From GCA-2720975 sp964469565 (lineage in GTDB: Bacteria; Planctomycetota; UBA1135; GCA-002686595): DNA of 64,000 nt. This document shows, one piece after another, positions 9,942-18,552 of this stretch; the stretch's first letter is position 1; the number at the start of each line of letters is the position of its first letter. The stretch spans positions 128,161 to 192,160 of the forward strand of contig CAYXZD010000006.1 in assembly GCA_964469565.1 (NCBI GenBank), written 5' to 3'. Under the pieces are notes generated by a model, which had not been told where the DNA came from, did no database searches, and saw only the letters and a program-made list of their open reading frames with translations. The translations under genes were made by a program, and so were the position numbers.

Positions 9942-10511
9942 ATGACTACCGTCATCGTTGCCCGTAAGGGTTCCAAGGTCTGCATCGCCGCGGACTCCCT
10001 AGCCAAATACGGATCGACCTTGGAGAGTGCGGACATGGTGGTCAACCACTCCAAGCTCGTCCCGGTGGGCGACAGTTGGCTAGCCCCCACCGGCCCCGCC
10101 AGCGCACAGCTGTTACTGCACAGCTACTTTGCCGAGGAAAAGCGCCCCCGAGATTTCAGCAACTGCCAAGGCATTTTTGAAACCTTCGTGGACATGCAGG
10201 GCATTCTCAAGGACGACTACTTCCTCAACCCCAAGGAGGACGAGCGGGATCCCTTCGACTCCCTACAGATGGAGGTGCTCGTCGCTTCCCCCGCAGGAAT
10301 CTTTGGGGTCTACCCCCTGCGCTCGGTACAGGAGTACACGCGCTACTATGCATTCGGAAGCGGCGCTGAGTATGCCCTCGGCGCCATGCACCACGCGTAC
10401 GATTCCAGCCCAGACGCACGATCGGTCGCCCTCGCGGGCTTGCAAGCTGCCGCCGCACTCGACGACTCCAGCAGTGCGCCTTTCAGCATTCAAGAAGTCA
10501 ATCTGAGCTAG
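9942..10511 (+). CDS. HslV-like Ntn-hydrolase (proteasome beta-like)
   Basis: 189 aa protein resembling the HslV/20S beta fold. After removal of Met1 the new N-terminus is Thr1-Thr2, as in HslV, followed by the first strand VIVARKG and CIAADS with the conserved Asp17. A Lys near position 37 may correspond to the catalytic Lys33. The segment YYAFGSGAEYALGAM matches the HslV block AIGSGGNYALAAA. Known HslV is a Thr protease activated by the HslU ATPase; no HslU is present in this window. The gene starts 33 bases after the FGE-like gene and its 3' end overlaps the convergent lipoprotein gene by 14 bases. Peptidase activity is inferred from the retained Thr, Asp and Gly-rich motifs. Confidence 0.8.
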   Translation: MTTVIVARKGSKVCIAADSLAKYGSTLESADMVVNHSKLVPVGDSWLAPTGPASAQLLLHSYFAEEKRPRDFSNCQGIFETFVDMQGILKDDYFLNPKEDERDPFDSLQMEVLVASPAGIFGVYPLRSVQEYTRYYAFGSGAEYALGAMHHAYDSSPDARSVALAGLQAAAALDDSSSAPFSIQEVNLS

Positions 10512-11214
10512 CGCTCGGAGTTTGCCCTTCGTGGGGCTTGTCCAAGACGCGCAGCCGCAATCCACGCACCGTCGCGAATGTGCAATAGCTCGCCACACCA
10601 AGGGGCTGGCTCAAGAGCACCTCAGGTCGAACTTCAAAGTGGTGGCCTTCCCGTGGTTGATCGACAATGAGATCCCCGTCGACCCAGCAGCGGATGTGAG
10701 AAGTGAGGACTTCAACCCGCACATGGTATTCCTGTCCTGTGACGTAGGTCTGAAAGGAGCGTGTCGGGTTAGTCGATGCATCTTCGCCATCCACGCACGA
10801 CAAACCCGTCAACCCGCCGCCCCAGCCCCCAAGGATCAAAGTTGCCGCCCCCTGGCCCACTGGAACCGTCAGCCCACAAAAGAAGTCTGTCCCTTCGAGT
10901 CGGACGGCCCAAACCTCCAGCTGGTAGTCCTCAGTAGGAAAGTCCCGACGCAGATCCTCTCCACTGAAAACGACCCCGGTCCAATGCACGCCCGTCAATG
11001 GCGAACCTGCCGGGAGCTTCACGCCGTCACGCGTCCACTGCACTTCACCCTCACCGCCAAAAGCGGTGCTTTGGGCTAGCCCCCTAGAGCCGCCCGCCAG
11101 CAGCTCCGTCCAGTCACTCCAGATCGGAGCGGGAGGATCCAAGAGTCTGCACGCGCTGAGCCCCATCAAGAGCACAGCACACAGGGCGACGCGGATTCGG
11201 TACCTGTGACTCAT
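10498..11214 (-). CDS. Lipoprotein with LamG/DUF1080-like domain
   Basis: 238 aa predicted lipoprotein: the ATG at 11214 gives MSHRYRIRVALC then a hydrophobic stretch and the lipobox LSAC. The mature part is a compact beta-rich domain with the pattern of concanavalin-like sugar-binding folds such as DUF1080/3-keto-disaccharide hydrolase: YQLEVWAVRLEGTDFFCGLTVPVG, then GGWGGGLTGLS, then YHVRVEVLTSHIRCWVDGDLIVD. Catalytic capacity cannot be judged. The 3' end overlaps the HslV-like gene tail-to-tail. An upstream in-frame start would add 14 residues before the signal and is less likely. Confidence 0.75.
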   Translation of the reverse strand: MSHRYRIRVALCAVLLMGLSACRLLDPPAPIWSDWTELLAGGSRGLAQSTAFGGEGEVQWTRDGVKLPAGSPLTGVHWTGVVFSGEDLRRDFPTEDYQLEVWAVRLEGTDFFCGLTVPVGQGAATLILGGWGGGLTGLSCVDGEDASTNPTRSFQTYVTGQEYHVRVEVLTSHIRCWVDGDLIVDQPREGHHFEVRPEVLLSQPLGVASYCTFATVRGLRLRVLDKPHEGQTPSASSD

Positions 11215-11281
11215 CCCTGACCCCGCCCCGATAACCCAAGAGGAATCTCCCGGCAACTAGGCACCGATTCCAGACATTGGC

Positions 11282-12679
11282 TCAAGTCCCGTACCGGCCC
11301 TGCAGCATCGCCAGGGCAGCGCGGACTCCATAGGCCTCGCCGCCCACGGGGCGTCCTGCTTGAGCGTGGGCATTCCAGCCCATTGTGTCCACGTGGGCCC
11401 AACAACGGCCTTCGGACACAAACTCCTTCAAGAACAAGGCGGCCGTGATGGCGCCCCCCATGGGCGTGGAGCCAATGTTGTTGAGATCGGCCACGGAGCT
11501 GTCAAGGAATCGTCGATAGGGTGGGTGCAAGGGCAGGCGCCAATAGGGGTCGGTCACCGCCTGACCCGCAGCCAAGAGATCCTCAGCGAGGGCATCATCG
11601 GTACAGAAGAGCGCAGGCAACTCCGTACCGAGCGCCACCCGAGCCGCCCCGGTCAAGGTAGCGAAGTCCATCAGGACTTCCGGCTCTTCACGATCGGCTT
11701 CGGTCAACGCATCGCAGAGAATCAGCCGTCCTTCCGCATCCGTGTTGCCCACCTCGACCGACTTGCCCTTGCGGCTCGCAAGCACATCAAGAGGCCGGAA
11801 TGCATTCCCAGCAATGGCGTTTTCCACACACGGGACGAGCAGGCGCAGACGCACGGGCAAGCCAGCGTCCATCACGGCTTGGGCCAGCGCGAGGGCAGAT
11901 GCGCTGCCCCCCATGTCTTTCTTCATCAGCTTCATTCCCGCAGAGGGTTTGATGTCTAACCCCCCCGAATCAAAGATCACTCCTTTGCCCACAAGCGTCA
12001 CCTTGGGGGCATTGTCTGCCCCCCAGGTGAGGTCGGCCAAACGCGGGGCACGGCTCGCGGCGCGGCCGACCGCATGGATGCACGGGTAGTTCTGTTCCAA
12101 CAGTTCATCCCCCACAATGGCGCTGTATTGAGCGCCATAGCGTCCCGCCACCTCCTCAACGGCTCCGGCCAATTCCTCTGGTCCCAGATCCTCCGCAGGG
12201 GTATTGACCAGATCTCGCGCCAATGCCACCGCCTCGGCCTGGCGCCGCACGCCTTCACGGTCACAGCCCTGCGGCCATGCAAATCGCGGTTGCTCAGCGG
12301 TCGCCGGCTTGTAGCGAGTAAACCGATAGCTGGCGAGGGCCCAACCCAAGGCCGCCCAATGGGCCTGCTCCGGGCTGACCCCCTGGACCTGAAACACGGC
12401 TGGAGGAGAGGCCACGGGCAGGGTCGTCAGGAGCGGTGCCCAGTCCCAGAGAGTGGCCTCCTCCGGCATTCCAAACAAGACACCCTCGAGCTGACCCGCC
12501 GGCCCAGGCAGACACAAGACCTGCCCAGCTTGAGCCTTGAATCCCTGGGCTTCTGCCCACGTCGCCCCAAGGTCAGAACCCGCGAGCCGTGCCTCCAGCC
12601 CCTCAGGGGTCACCGGCCAAACAGGAATCGGCACGCACCCTTCAAGGCACGCCGCATCGACAAAGGTGTGAAGAATCAT
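11282..12679 (-). CDS. Leucyl aminopeptidase family protein (M17)
   Basis: 465 aa cytosolic aminopeptidase. The C-terminal catalytic domain carries the M17 signature NTDAEGRLILCDAL (metal ligands Asp and Glu, catalytic Arg) and the upstream GKGVIFDSGG...KKDMGGSA block with the metal-binding Lys and Asp. The N-terminal M17 domain is shorter and divergent, as in the PepB/YbbC-like subfamily. The enzyme removes N-terminal residues from peptides with two divalent metals. It lies 32 bases downstream of the OPT oligopeptide transporter on the same strand, so import of peptides followed by intracellular hydrolysis is a reasonable joint role. Confidence 0.93.
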   Translation of the reverse strand: MILHTFVDAACLEGCVPIPVWPVTPEGLEARLAGSDLGATWAEAQGFKAQAGQVLCLPGPAGQLEGVLFGMPEEATLWDWAPLLTTLPVASPPAVFQVQGVSPEQAHWAALGWALASYRFTRYKPATAEQPRFAWPQGCDREGVRRQAEAVALARDLVNTPAEDLGPEELAGAVEEVAGRYGAQYSAIVGDELLEQNYPCIHAVGRAASRAPRLADLTWGADNAPKVTLVGKGVIFDSGGLDIKPSAGMKLMKKDMGGSASALALAQAVMDAGLPVRLRLLVPCVENAIAGNAFRPLDVLASRKGKSVEVGNTDAEGRLILCDALTEADREEPEVLMDFATLTGAARVALGTELPALFCTDDALAEDLLAAGQAVTDPYWRLPLHPPYRRFLDSSVADLNNIGSTPMGGAITAALFLKEFVSEGRCWAHVDTMGWNAHAQAGRPVGGEAYGVRAALAMLQGRYGT

Positions 12680-12711
12680 TGGAGTCTCTGGGGATACAAA
12701 AAAGTGCCGGC

Positions 12712-14586
12712 TTACTTCGCTGGCTTGGTCATCTCGAGGAACAAGTACAAGGCCAAGAGGGCACCGGCAATGGTCACGGCCGTCTTCGGCTCGAACAGGT
12801 GCACTTCCACACTCAGAGCTGCCAGGATCGCAAGGCCCAGTCCCATGAGGGCCTCGCCCGCGATCACGCCCGAAGAAAAGAGCACGCCCCGGTGCAGGGC
12901 CGACTCGTGGTTTTCCTTAGGCACGTTGCGAGTGGCGAGGTGAGCGATGATGCCCCCCAGCAGAATGGGTGTTGCCAAGCCAAAGGGCAGGTACATGCCG
13001 ACCGCCACGGGCATCAAGTGCAGACGAAAGGTCGAACCCTTCGACTTGAGGACAGCGTCTAGGATAAGAATCACAAGCCCTACGCCCGCGCCAATCTGAA
13101 TCAAGTGCCAGGGCAGGTCGCCTACCCCCGCGAAGCCCTCAGCCAAACTCTTGAACAGGCCCGCCTGGGGAGCCGGCAGTAGACGGCCACCGATGCCACC
13201 CTCAGTGTTGTTGTGGAGGAGGGTCAGGATCGGCGCCATCACAAACGAGGCCATGCCAGCCCCGACCACCTGCATGATCTGCTGCCGATGGGGTGCTGCA
13301 CCCACCAGCGAACCCGTCTTGAGGTCATTGCACACATCCCCCGCCGTACAGGCTACGCAACAAACAACCGCAGCGACGCCGATGATGGCCACCATCACAT
13401 CCTTGCCCTGCATATCAAACAAGCTCAGCATCAATCCTGTAAAGAGCACGGCAGTGATGGTCATCCCCGACACCGGACTGTTGGAATTGCCCACAAGCCC
13501 GACGATGTAACTGGCTACGGCGGTAAAGAAGAAAGACATGATCAGCATCACCACGGTCGACAGCAAGGTGATGTCCATTCGACCCGTGAATCGGTAGTAG
13601 ATGCCGAACACGCCCGCAACGCAGACGAGGGACAGGAATACAATCACGCCCGAGGGTAGGTCGCGTTGGCCGTCATCTGCGCCGCGGCCCTTGCCCGTCA
13701 GTTCACGGATCGCCTCGACTAACCCTTGCCGCACGGCCACGATCGAGGCCGCCCCGCCCATCACCATGGCCCCTACGCCCACATAGCGAACCTGTGTGCT
13801 CCACAGGGCCCAAGCCTGGTCGACTGCAGAGGCACTGGTGTCCTCTGGCAGGCCCAACATGGGGATACCGATCAGCCAGGCGAGGGAGCCGCCGATGAAG
13901 ATGAGAATGGCTACGTTGAGGCGCACGATCACACCCACCGCGACCAGCATGGGCGACACGTCGCCCCCCATGTAGAGGATTCTGCCTGCGCGTTCGGTGG
14001 CCCACTCAAGGCTATGCCCCATCAGCTCAAGGAATCCCTGCACGAATTTGAAAATGGCTCCGAGGAGTCCCCCGAGCAAGAGGGCCTGGGCGCCGGATTC
14101 ATCCCCGCCTTCCTGAGAACCCGTTTCAAGCACCTTGGCGCAGGCCACTCCCTCCGGATAGGCCAAGTCGGGGTTGTTCACAACGAAGACCTTGCGCATG
14201 GGGATCATCAACAGGATGCCCAAGAGCCCTCCGGCAAAGGAAACGGCCGTCACGGTCCAGAAATCGAATTCTGTCCAGATGCCCATCATCACGAGGGCGG
14301 GCATGGTGAAAATAATACCCGCCGCCAAGGACTCTCCGGCAGAGGCCGCTGTCTGGACTTGATTCGCTTCTAGAATCGATCCCTTTCTCCGAAAGAACCG
14401 AAACACCACCATGGCCATCACGGCTGCAGGGATCGAGGCAGAGACTGTCATGCCCGCCTTCAGGCCCACATAGACATTGGCCGCCCCCATGACAATGGAG
14501 AGCAGGATACCGAGAAGAACCACGCGGAGGTTGAGCTCCGGCAGCGGTGGGACAGACGGTTGGGCAGGGTGCTTGGGCGAAGTCAT
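12712..14586 (-). CDS. OPT family oligopeptide transporter
   Basis: 624 aa integral membrane protein with about 14-16 hydrophobic segments across its length. The N-terminal block LGILLSIVMGAANVYVGLKAGMTVSASIPAAVMAM is the hallmark of the bacterial OPT family; later NSPVSGMTI and GGxIAHL segments also fit. OPT proteins are proton-coupled importers of oligopeptides or metal chelates. The gene is directly upstream of an M17 aminopeptidase on the same strand, which suggests that peptides are the substrate. Substrate specificity is not readable from the sequence. Confidence 0.93.
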   Translation of the reverse strand: MTSPKHPAQPSVPPLPELNLRVVLLGILLSIVMGAANVYVGLKAGMTVSASIPAAVMAMVVFRFFRRKGSILEANQVQTAASAGESLAAGIIFTMPALVMMGIWTEFDFWTVTAVSFAGGLLGILLMIPMRKVFVVNNPDLAYPEGVACAKVLETGSQEGGDESGAQALLLGGLLGAIFKFVQGFLELMGHSLEWATERAGRILYMGGDVSPMLVAVGVIVRLNVAILIFIGGSLAWLIGIPMLGLPEDTSASAVDQAWALWSTQVRYVGVGAMVMGGAASIVAVRQGLVEAIRELTGKGRGADDGQRDLPSGVIVFLSLVCVAGVFGIYYRFTGRMDITLLSTVVMLIMSFFFTAVASYIVGLVGNSNSPVSGMTITAVLFTGLMLSLFDMQGKDVMVAIIGVAAVVCCVACTAGDVCNDLKTGSLVGAAPHRQQIMQVVGAGMASFVMAPILTLLHNNTEGGIGGRLLPAPQAGLFKSLAEGFAGVGDLPWHLIQIGAGVGLVILILDAVLKSKGSTFRLHLMPVAVGMYLPFGLATPILLGGIIAHLATRNVPKENHESALHRGVLFSSGVIAGEALMGLGLAILAALSVEVHLFEPKTAVTIAGALLALYLFLEMTKPAK

Positions 14587-14735
14587 GGTGAGCAGGGGCT
14601 GGGGGGAGATTCGCAGGGACTAGAGACCATAAAGCTCCCCACGGTCAAGCACTAATCGCCTGACTGGGTTGGAAGTCGCCACCGATCTTTGCCGCTATCG
14701 TCTGAGGCCATCGGTGAAGCGGGTTGCGGGGCCGC

Positions 14736-15137
14736 CTATTGAGCCTTGGGAGCACCCGGCTGAACTCGTATGGGTTCGGGCGCAGGAGCTGCAGGGGAAC
14801 TTGCTCCCCTCGACCCCGGTTCGGTGACTTGCAGAGACTCGCTTCCTGCTGAAGAGTGAGCCAACGCCCCTCCCGCATTCTCTTGCTGCCGGCCGCTCTC
14901 CTCGGGCACCGAGTCCGCAACCGGAGCTGCATCCTCTAGCGCGAGGCCAGCCTCCGGAAACAACACCCGCGGGTGGGCAGGCCGTGCTGGCCGAGTGAGC
15001 ACCGTGCGCGCCGACGGGCCGGCGTGGATGGATCGCTCCGATCGATGCACCCAAAAGGCGACACCCAAGGCAAGGGACGCCGTCCACCAGGGGATGGTCG
15101 TGCGCCTCAAACGGCGATTGTGATGGGCATGTCCCAT
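14736..15137 (-). CDS. Small single-pass membrane hypothetical protein
   Basis: 133 aa. A basic, His-rich N-terminus (MGHAHHNRRLRR) precedes one transmembrane helix (about residues 14-31, IPWWTASLALGVAFWVH). The remainder is a low-complexity Pro/Ala/Ser-rich tail that is probably disordered and outside the membrane. No family is recognised. The gene lies about 150 bases from the OPT gene start on the same strand. Composition is typical of the window, but an open frame of this size in high-GC DNA could be fortuitous. Confidence 0.45.
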   Translation of the reverse strand: MGHAHHNRRLRRTTIPWWTASLALGVAFWVHRSERSIHAGPSARTVLTRPARPAHPRVLFPEAGLALEDAAPVADSVPEESGRQQENAGGALAHSSAGSESLQVTEPGSRGASSPAAPAPEPIRVQPGAPKAQ

Positions 15138-15373
15138 GATGGCGGAGGATAGCGATCCGCAAGTGCTGAGTCGCCCAGAGCACCCATTCTTGGGATTTCC
15201 CCCCGGGGAAAGGCCCCTCAGGAGGTCCTAGGGGGGTTTCGAGCGTCCCCAATCGAACCCCGCGGGCCCCCTGGCTCCCCCACAACGGGGCGCATCCATC
15301 CGCACCCGCCAGCCGCGAAGTGAGCCCTGTCTCCCTTGCACGGGACCGCCCGCTCCAAGATGATCGCCCCTCC

Positions 15374-16051
15374 ATGAGCAATCTAATCCTCGTTCCGACC
15401 CCCATCGAACTCGACGAGTTGAACTCGATAGGCAACCTCAGTTCGCACGAAACCACCGTCGGACTCTGCGGGTTTGGACCGATTGCGGCGGCTGCACGGG
15501 CAGCGCAACTCATCACAATCGTGAAGCCAAGGCGAGCCCTGCTGGTAGGGATTGCAGGTAGCCATGCACCCACAACCCACCCAGTGGGGAGTGCTCACTT
15601 TTTCGACAGCGTAGTCGTCGAGGGTATTGGCGCCGGATGGGGCCATGCTGCCGTAGACCCGCGCTCCTTGGGGATTGCGCAGTGGGACCCCGCATGGGAA
15701 TCACACGGATCGAATCGCACGGGTGCGATCTACGACCACTTGCCACTGACGAAGGCAACCCAGGAAACGGAAGCCGGACAACTCTTGAGTGTTTGCTCAG
15801 CTTCCTCCGATGCCGAACACGCCCATGATCGCCGGACTCGTTTCCCCCGAGCCATGGCAGAGGATATGGAGGCCTTCGCCGTGGCCCTCGCATGCCAACT
15901 ACACTCGATCGACCTGACGGTGGTGCGCGGAATCTCCAACTTGGCCGGAGACCGTGACAAGAGCCGATGGCAGATTCGCCAGTCTCTTGCCCAGGCGCAC
16001 GCCCTCACCCGAGCCTGGCTTGAGGACCCTGCATCCGTCCAGCAGCCATGA
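15374..16051 (+). CDS. mqnB: Futalosine hydrolase
   Basis: 225 aa nucleoside phosphorylase-fold enzyme. It shows LVPTPIELDEL, GFGPIAAAARAAQLI, the LLVGIAGSH block and the C-terminal EDMEAFAVALAC and VRGISNLAGDRDKSRWQI motifs of MqnB. It cleaves futalosine to dehypoxanthine futalosine and hypoxanthine in the alternative menaquinone pathway. The ATG at 15374 (MSNLILVPTPIE) is chosen over an upstream start because it begins right at the first beta strand. It overlaps mqnD by 4 bases (ATGA), indicating translational coupling. Confidence 0.9.
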   Translation: MSNLILVPTPIELDELNSIGNLSSHETTVGLCGFGPIAAAARAAQLITIVKPRRALLVGIAGSHAPTTHPVGSAHFFDSVVVEGIGAGWGHAAVDPRSLGIAQWDPAWESHGSNRTGAIYDHLPLTKATQETEAGQLLSVCSASSDAEHAHDRRTRFPRAMAEDMEAFAVALACQLHSIDLTVVRGISNLAGDRDKSRWQIRQSLAQAHALTRAWLEDPASVQQP

Positions 16052-17250
16052 CTCGCCGCATCCACTTGGGGATCTCCACCTGCCCCAATGACACGTTCAC
16101 TTTTCACGCCCTGCTCACGGGCCAAATCTCCACGCCCGGCATCGAGTTTGACATCGAATTGCTTGACGTGGAGACCCTCAATGAGCGCCTGATTCATGGG
16201 GATTTCGATGTGGCCAAGGGCAGCTTTCATGCCGCCCTAAGGGCCTGTGCTGCTGGACCCTCCACCGGCACCCTAGGAGTCCTGCCCACTGGCAGTGCCT
16301 TGGGCTTTGGGAATGGGCCTTTACTCTTGAGCTCGACCCCAGGGGTGCGACCTGGCCCAGGAGACGAGGTGCTCTGCCCTGGCCGGTACACCACCGCTGC
16401 TCTCTTGCAGGACCTGTACTTTCCCGGCTGCCCGCTGCGCCACGCCGTGTTCTCCGACATCATGCCAGCCCTGCAGGCAGGTCAGGTTTCCTTCGGGGTG
16501 TGTATTCACGAGGGGCGCTTCACCTACCCCGAGCAGGGATTGCATTTAGTGGCCGACCTAGGCGAGTTGTGGGAAGCCGACACCCAAAGGCCATTGCCCC
16601 TCGGTGGCATCTTCGCCCGGCCGGGCCTTGGCAGCAACACCTTGCGATCCATCCAGCAGGCCCTGGCAAAGTCCTTGGCCTTTGCTCAAGCCCAGCCTGA
16701 GGCAGCCCTGCCCAGTATGCGCGCCCACGCCCAAGAGCTCTCCGATGAAGTCCTCATGGCGCACGTCGATCTGTACGTCAACCCCTGGACGAGAGACCTA
16801 GGCCGCGAGGGCCAAGCTGCCCTCGAGGCCCTCGCCGAACGCGGACGCCAGGCCAAAATCCTGCCCGCGGCCACTTCCCACCTCGAAGTGCTCGGTCGAC
16901 CGCGCAGCTTTCACATCTGTGAACCCAGCGCCCGAGATAAACTTCTGATCCAAGGGCAGGATTGGGCCCCCCCGTCCCTCACCGACGAGGGATTCGTACA
17001 CCTCTCATTCCTAGAGCAACTGCCCGGCACCCTCAGAACTCACTTCCTAGAGCCCCTCGGGGAAGCACGACCTGCAGGGCTGTGCCTCCTTGAGCTTGAC
17101 GCGCAGACCATCGGCCCAATGCTGGAACTGGAGCCCGCTCGGCAAGGTGAGCTGTTTGCTCACTTATACCGTCCCATCCAACCCACTGATGTCATCGGGA
17201 CCTGGCCCCTTCAGTGGAATGAAGACCAGTGGCTCCTGCCGCCGCTTTAG
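16048..17250 (+). CDS. mqnD: 1,4-dihydroxy-6-naphthoate synthase fused to DUF952 domain
   Basis: 400 aa. Residues 1 to about 280 are MqnD, a periplasmic-binding-protein-like fold with the family start ISTCPNDTFTFHALL, DVAKGSFHA and PLPLGGI motifs. It converts cyclic dehypoxanthine futalosine to 1,4-dihydroxy-6-naphthoate in menaquinone synthesis. The last 115 residues (FHICEP... PPSLTDEGFVHLS... ELFAHLYRPI) match the DUF952 layout, a small domain often found as a stand-alone protein. The fusion is in frame with no internal stop, and the MqnD part ends at the normal family length. The role of the DUF952 part is unknown. Translationally coupled to mqnB. Confidence 0.9.
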   Translation: MTRRIHLGISTCPNDTFTFHALLTGQISTPGIEFDIELLDVETLNERLIHGDFDVAKGSFHAALRACAAGPSTGTLGVLPTGSALGFGNGPLLLSSTPGVRPGPGDEVLCPGRYTTAALLQDLYFPGCPLRHAVFSDIMPALQAGQVSFGVCIHEGRFTYPEQGLHLVADLGELWEADTQRPLPLGGIFARPGLGSNTLRSIQQALAKSLAFAQAQPEAALPSMRAHAQELSDEVLMAHVDLYVNPWTRDLGREGQAALEALAERGRQAKILPAATSHLEVLGRPRSFHICEPSARDKLLIQGQDWAPPSLTDEGFVHLSFLEQLPGTLRTHFLEPLGEARPAGLCLLELDAQTIGPMLELEPARQGELFAHLYRPIQPTDVIGTWPLQWNEDQWLLPPL

Positions 17251-17456
17251 TCAAGCGGGTCGCATCCCCCCAGCCCTGTGCCTGTCGAGAGTCCTAGCGA
17301 CCCTAGGATATGGGGAAGCAGGGGCCCCCTCAGCCCTAAAACAACACAGCACCCCCACCGCTCACAGGGAGCAGCGAGGGTACTGTGCTGTAGCTCACCA
17401 AGGGCGGGGAAGGGGTCCCCTTGCCTGCCCTCGAGTAAGAGTCGTGTGATGAAAGG

Positions 17457-17651
17457 CTAGCTGGGGGTGCCTGAACCACCGGAGTCACGCAGCTCAAGCA
17501 TCTCCTTCCGGAGGTCTTGCGCCAGGTTCTTGATGGCTTGCATGGATTTGCGGACGCGGGCGGTGGCGGCTTTGTTGCCCTCCTCGGCCTTCTCGACGTC
17601 TGCACGGGTGTTATTCACGGTCTCGACAAGCTGGTCGAAGTTGCTGCTCAT
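17457..17651 (-). CDS. Hc1-like histone H1-type small protein
   Basis: 64 aa. The core GNKAATARVRKSMQAIKNLA followed by QDLRKEMLELR is close to the conserved N-terminal helix of bacterial histone H1-like (Hc1) proteins, where GNKAAGTRVRKxMQxLKxLAQEIRKE is typical. The protein is an acidic then basic amphipathic coiled coil, without the Lys-rich tail of chlamydial Hc1. It is therefore probably a small DNA- or nucleoid-associated protein. The ATG at 17651 (MSSNF) is chosen; an upstream alternative adds 11 residues without similarity. Confidence 0.8.
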   Translation of the reverse strand: MSSNFDQLVETVNNTRADVEKAEEGNKAATARVRKSMQAIKNLAQDLRKEMLELRDSGGSGTPS

Positions 17652-17914
17652 GGGGAGTATTGCGTTGAGGTCAGTGGGAACCACCGGAAACGCTCCGGTG
17701 TGGGTCTAGAGGGCACCTTCGGGAGCCCCTGCACCCCTCCTAGAAGCCAAAAAAGCAGCTAGGGATCAAGAAATAACCCCCCCTAGGGGGTCTGGAGAGA
17801 CGTTTATGGGCCGAGGAATTCCACAATCCATGGCCCTAAGTGATTGAAAACACCGACCTTACACGTCTTTGCAGGCGATTGCAGGACTTTCCTCCTCCAG
17901 ACCCCGTGGCTAGC

Positions 17915-18415
17915 TCACCCGGTGCCCTCGATGGGGTTCTCCAGGCCCCCCATACGCAGGATCTCGCGCCACTCCGCCGGGGTGACCGGCTGCACAGACA
18001 GCCGCTGACCGCGTTGGACCAGCGCCATCTTAGACAGCTTGGAGCGCCCCTTTAGAACGTCGAGCGGCAGTATATCGTCCAAAGCGGCCCGGGCCTGCAC
18101 GTCCACCACATACCAGCGTGGATTCTCTGGATCCGCGTTCGGATCGTGGTAGGGGTGCTTGGGATCAAACTGCGTGGGATCGGGGTAACCACCGCGTACG
18201 ACCTCGGCGATCCCCACCACACCCGGCGGCTTTGAGTTGGAGTGGTAATAGAGCACGCCATCCCCCGGTTGCAAGTCATCCCGGAGCATGTTGCGAGCCT
18301 GATAGTTGCGCACTCCGTCCCATGGAGTCGTGGAATCGGGGGCCGCCTGCAAATCAGCAAAAGAAAAGGCCTGGGGTTCAGACTTGAGCAGCCAGTAGTG
18401 ACGTTTGCGCGGCAT
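17915..18415 (-). CDS. EVE domain-containing protein
   Basis: 166 aa, the full length of a stand-alone EVE (PUA-like) protein. Markers are HYWLLKSEPQAFSF at the start, the WDGVRNYQARNMLRDD block, GDGVLYYHSN, VVGIAEVV and the C-terminal PVTPAEWREILRMG. EVE domains belong to the PUA superfamily and are thought to bind modified bases in nucleic acids. No restriction or modification gene is adjacent, so the usual housekeeping type (thymocyte nuclear protein 1-like) is more likely than a defence role. Confidence 0.93.
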   Translation of the reverse strand: MPRKRHYWLLKSEPQAFSFADLQAAPDSTTPWDGVRNYQARNMLRDDLQPGDGVLYYHSNSKPPGVVGIAEVVRGGYPDPTQFDPKHPYHDPNADPENPRWYVVDVQARAALDDILPLDVLKGRSKLSKMALVQRGQRLSVQPVTPAEWREILRMGGLENPIEGTG

Positions 18416-18552
18416 GATGATGCCATTAGAGCAGAAACCACTGCGAGACCAAACCTGGGAACGGTCTCATCCTCTCGTTCCTGGTGCCGCCTCTGCCCCG
18501 GCGATCCCAAGCTCAAGGGGTAGGGAGTCGAACACAGTTCACGGCCCAGGCC

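Noticed and set aside
13726..14373. Plus-strand open frame opposite the OPT transporter
   Set aside because: His/Gly-rich shadow of membrane-helix codons with no domain.
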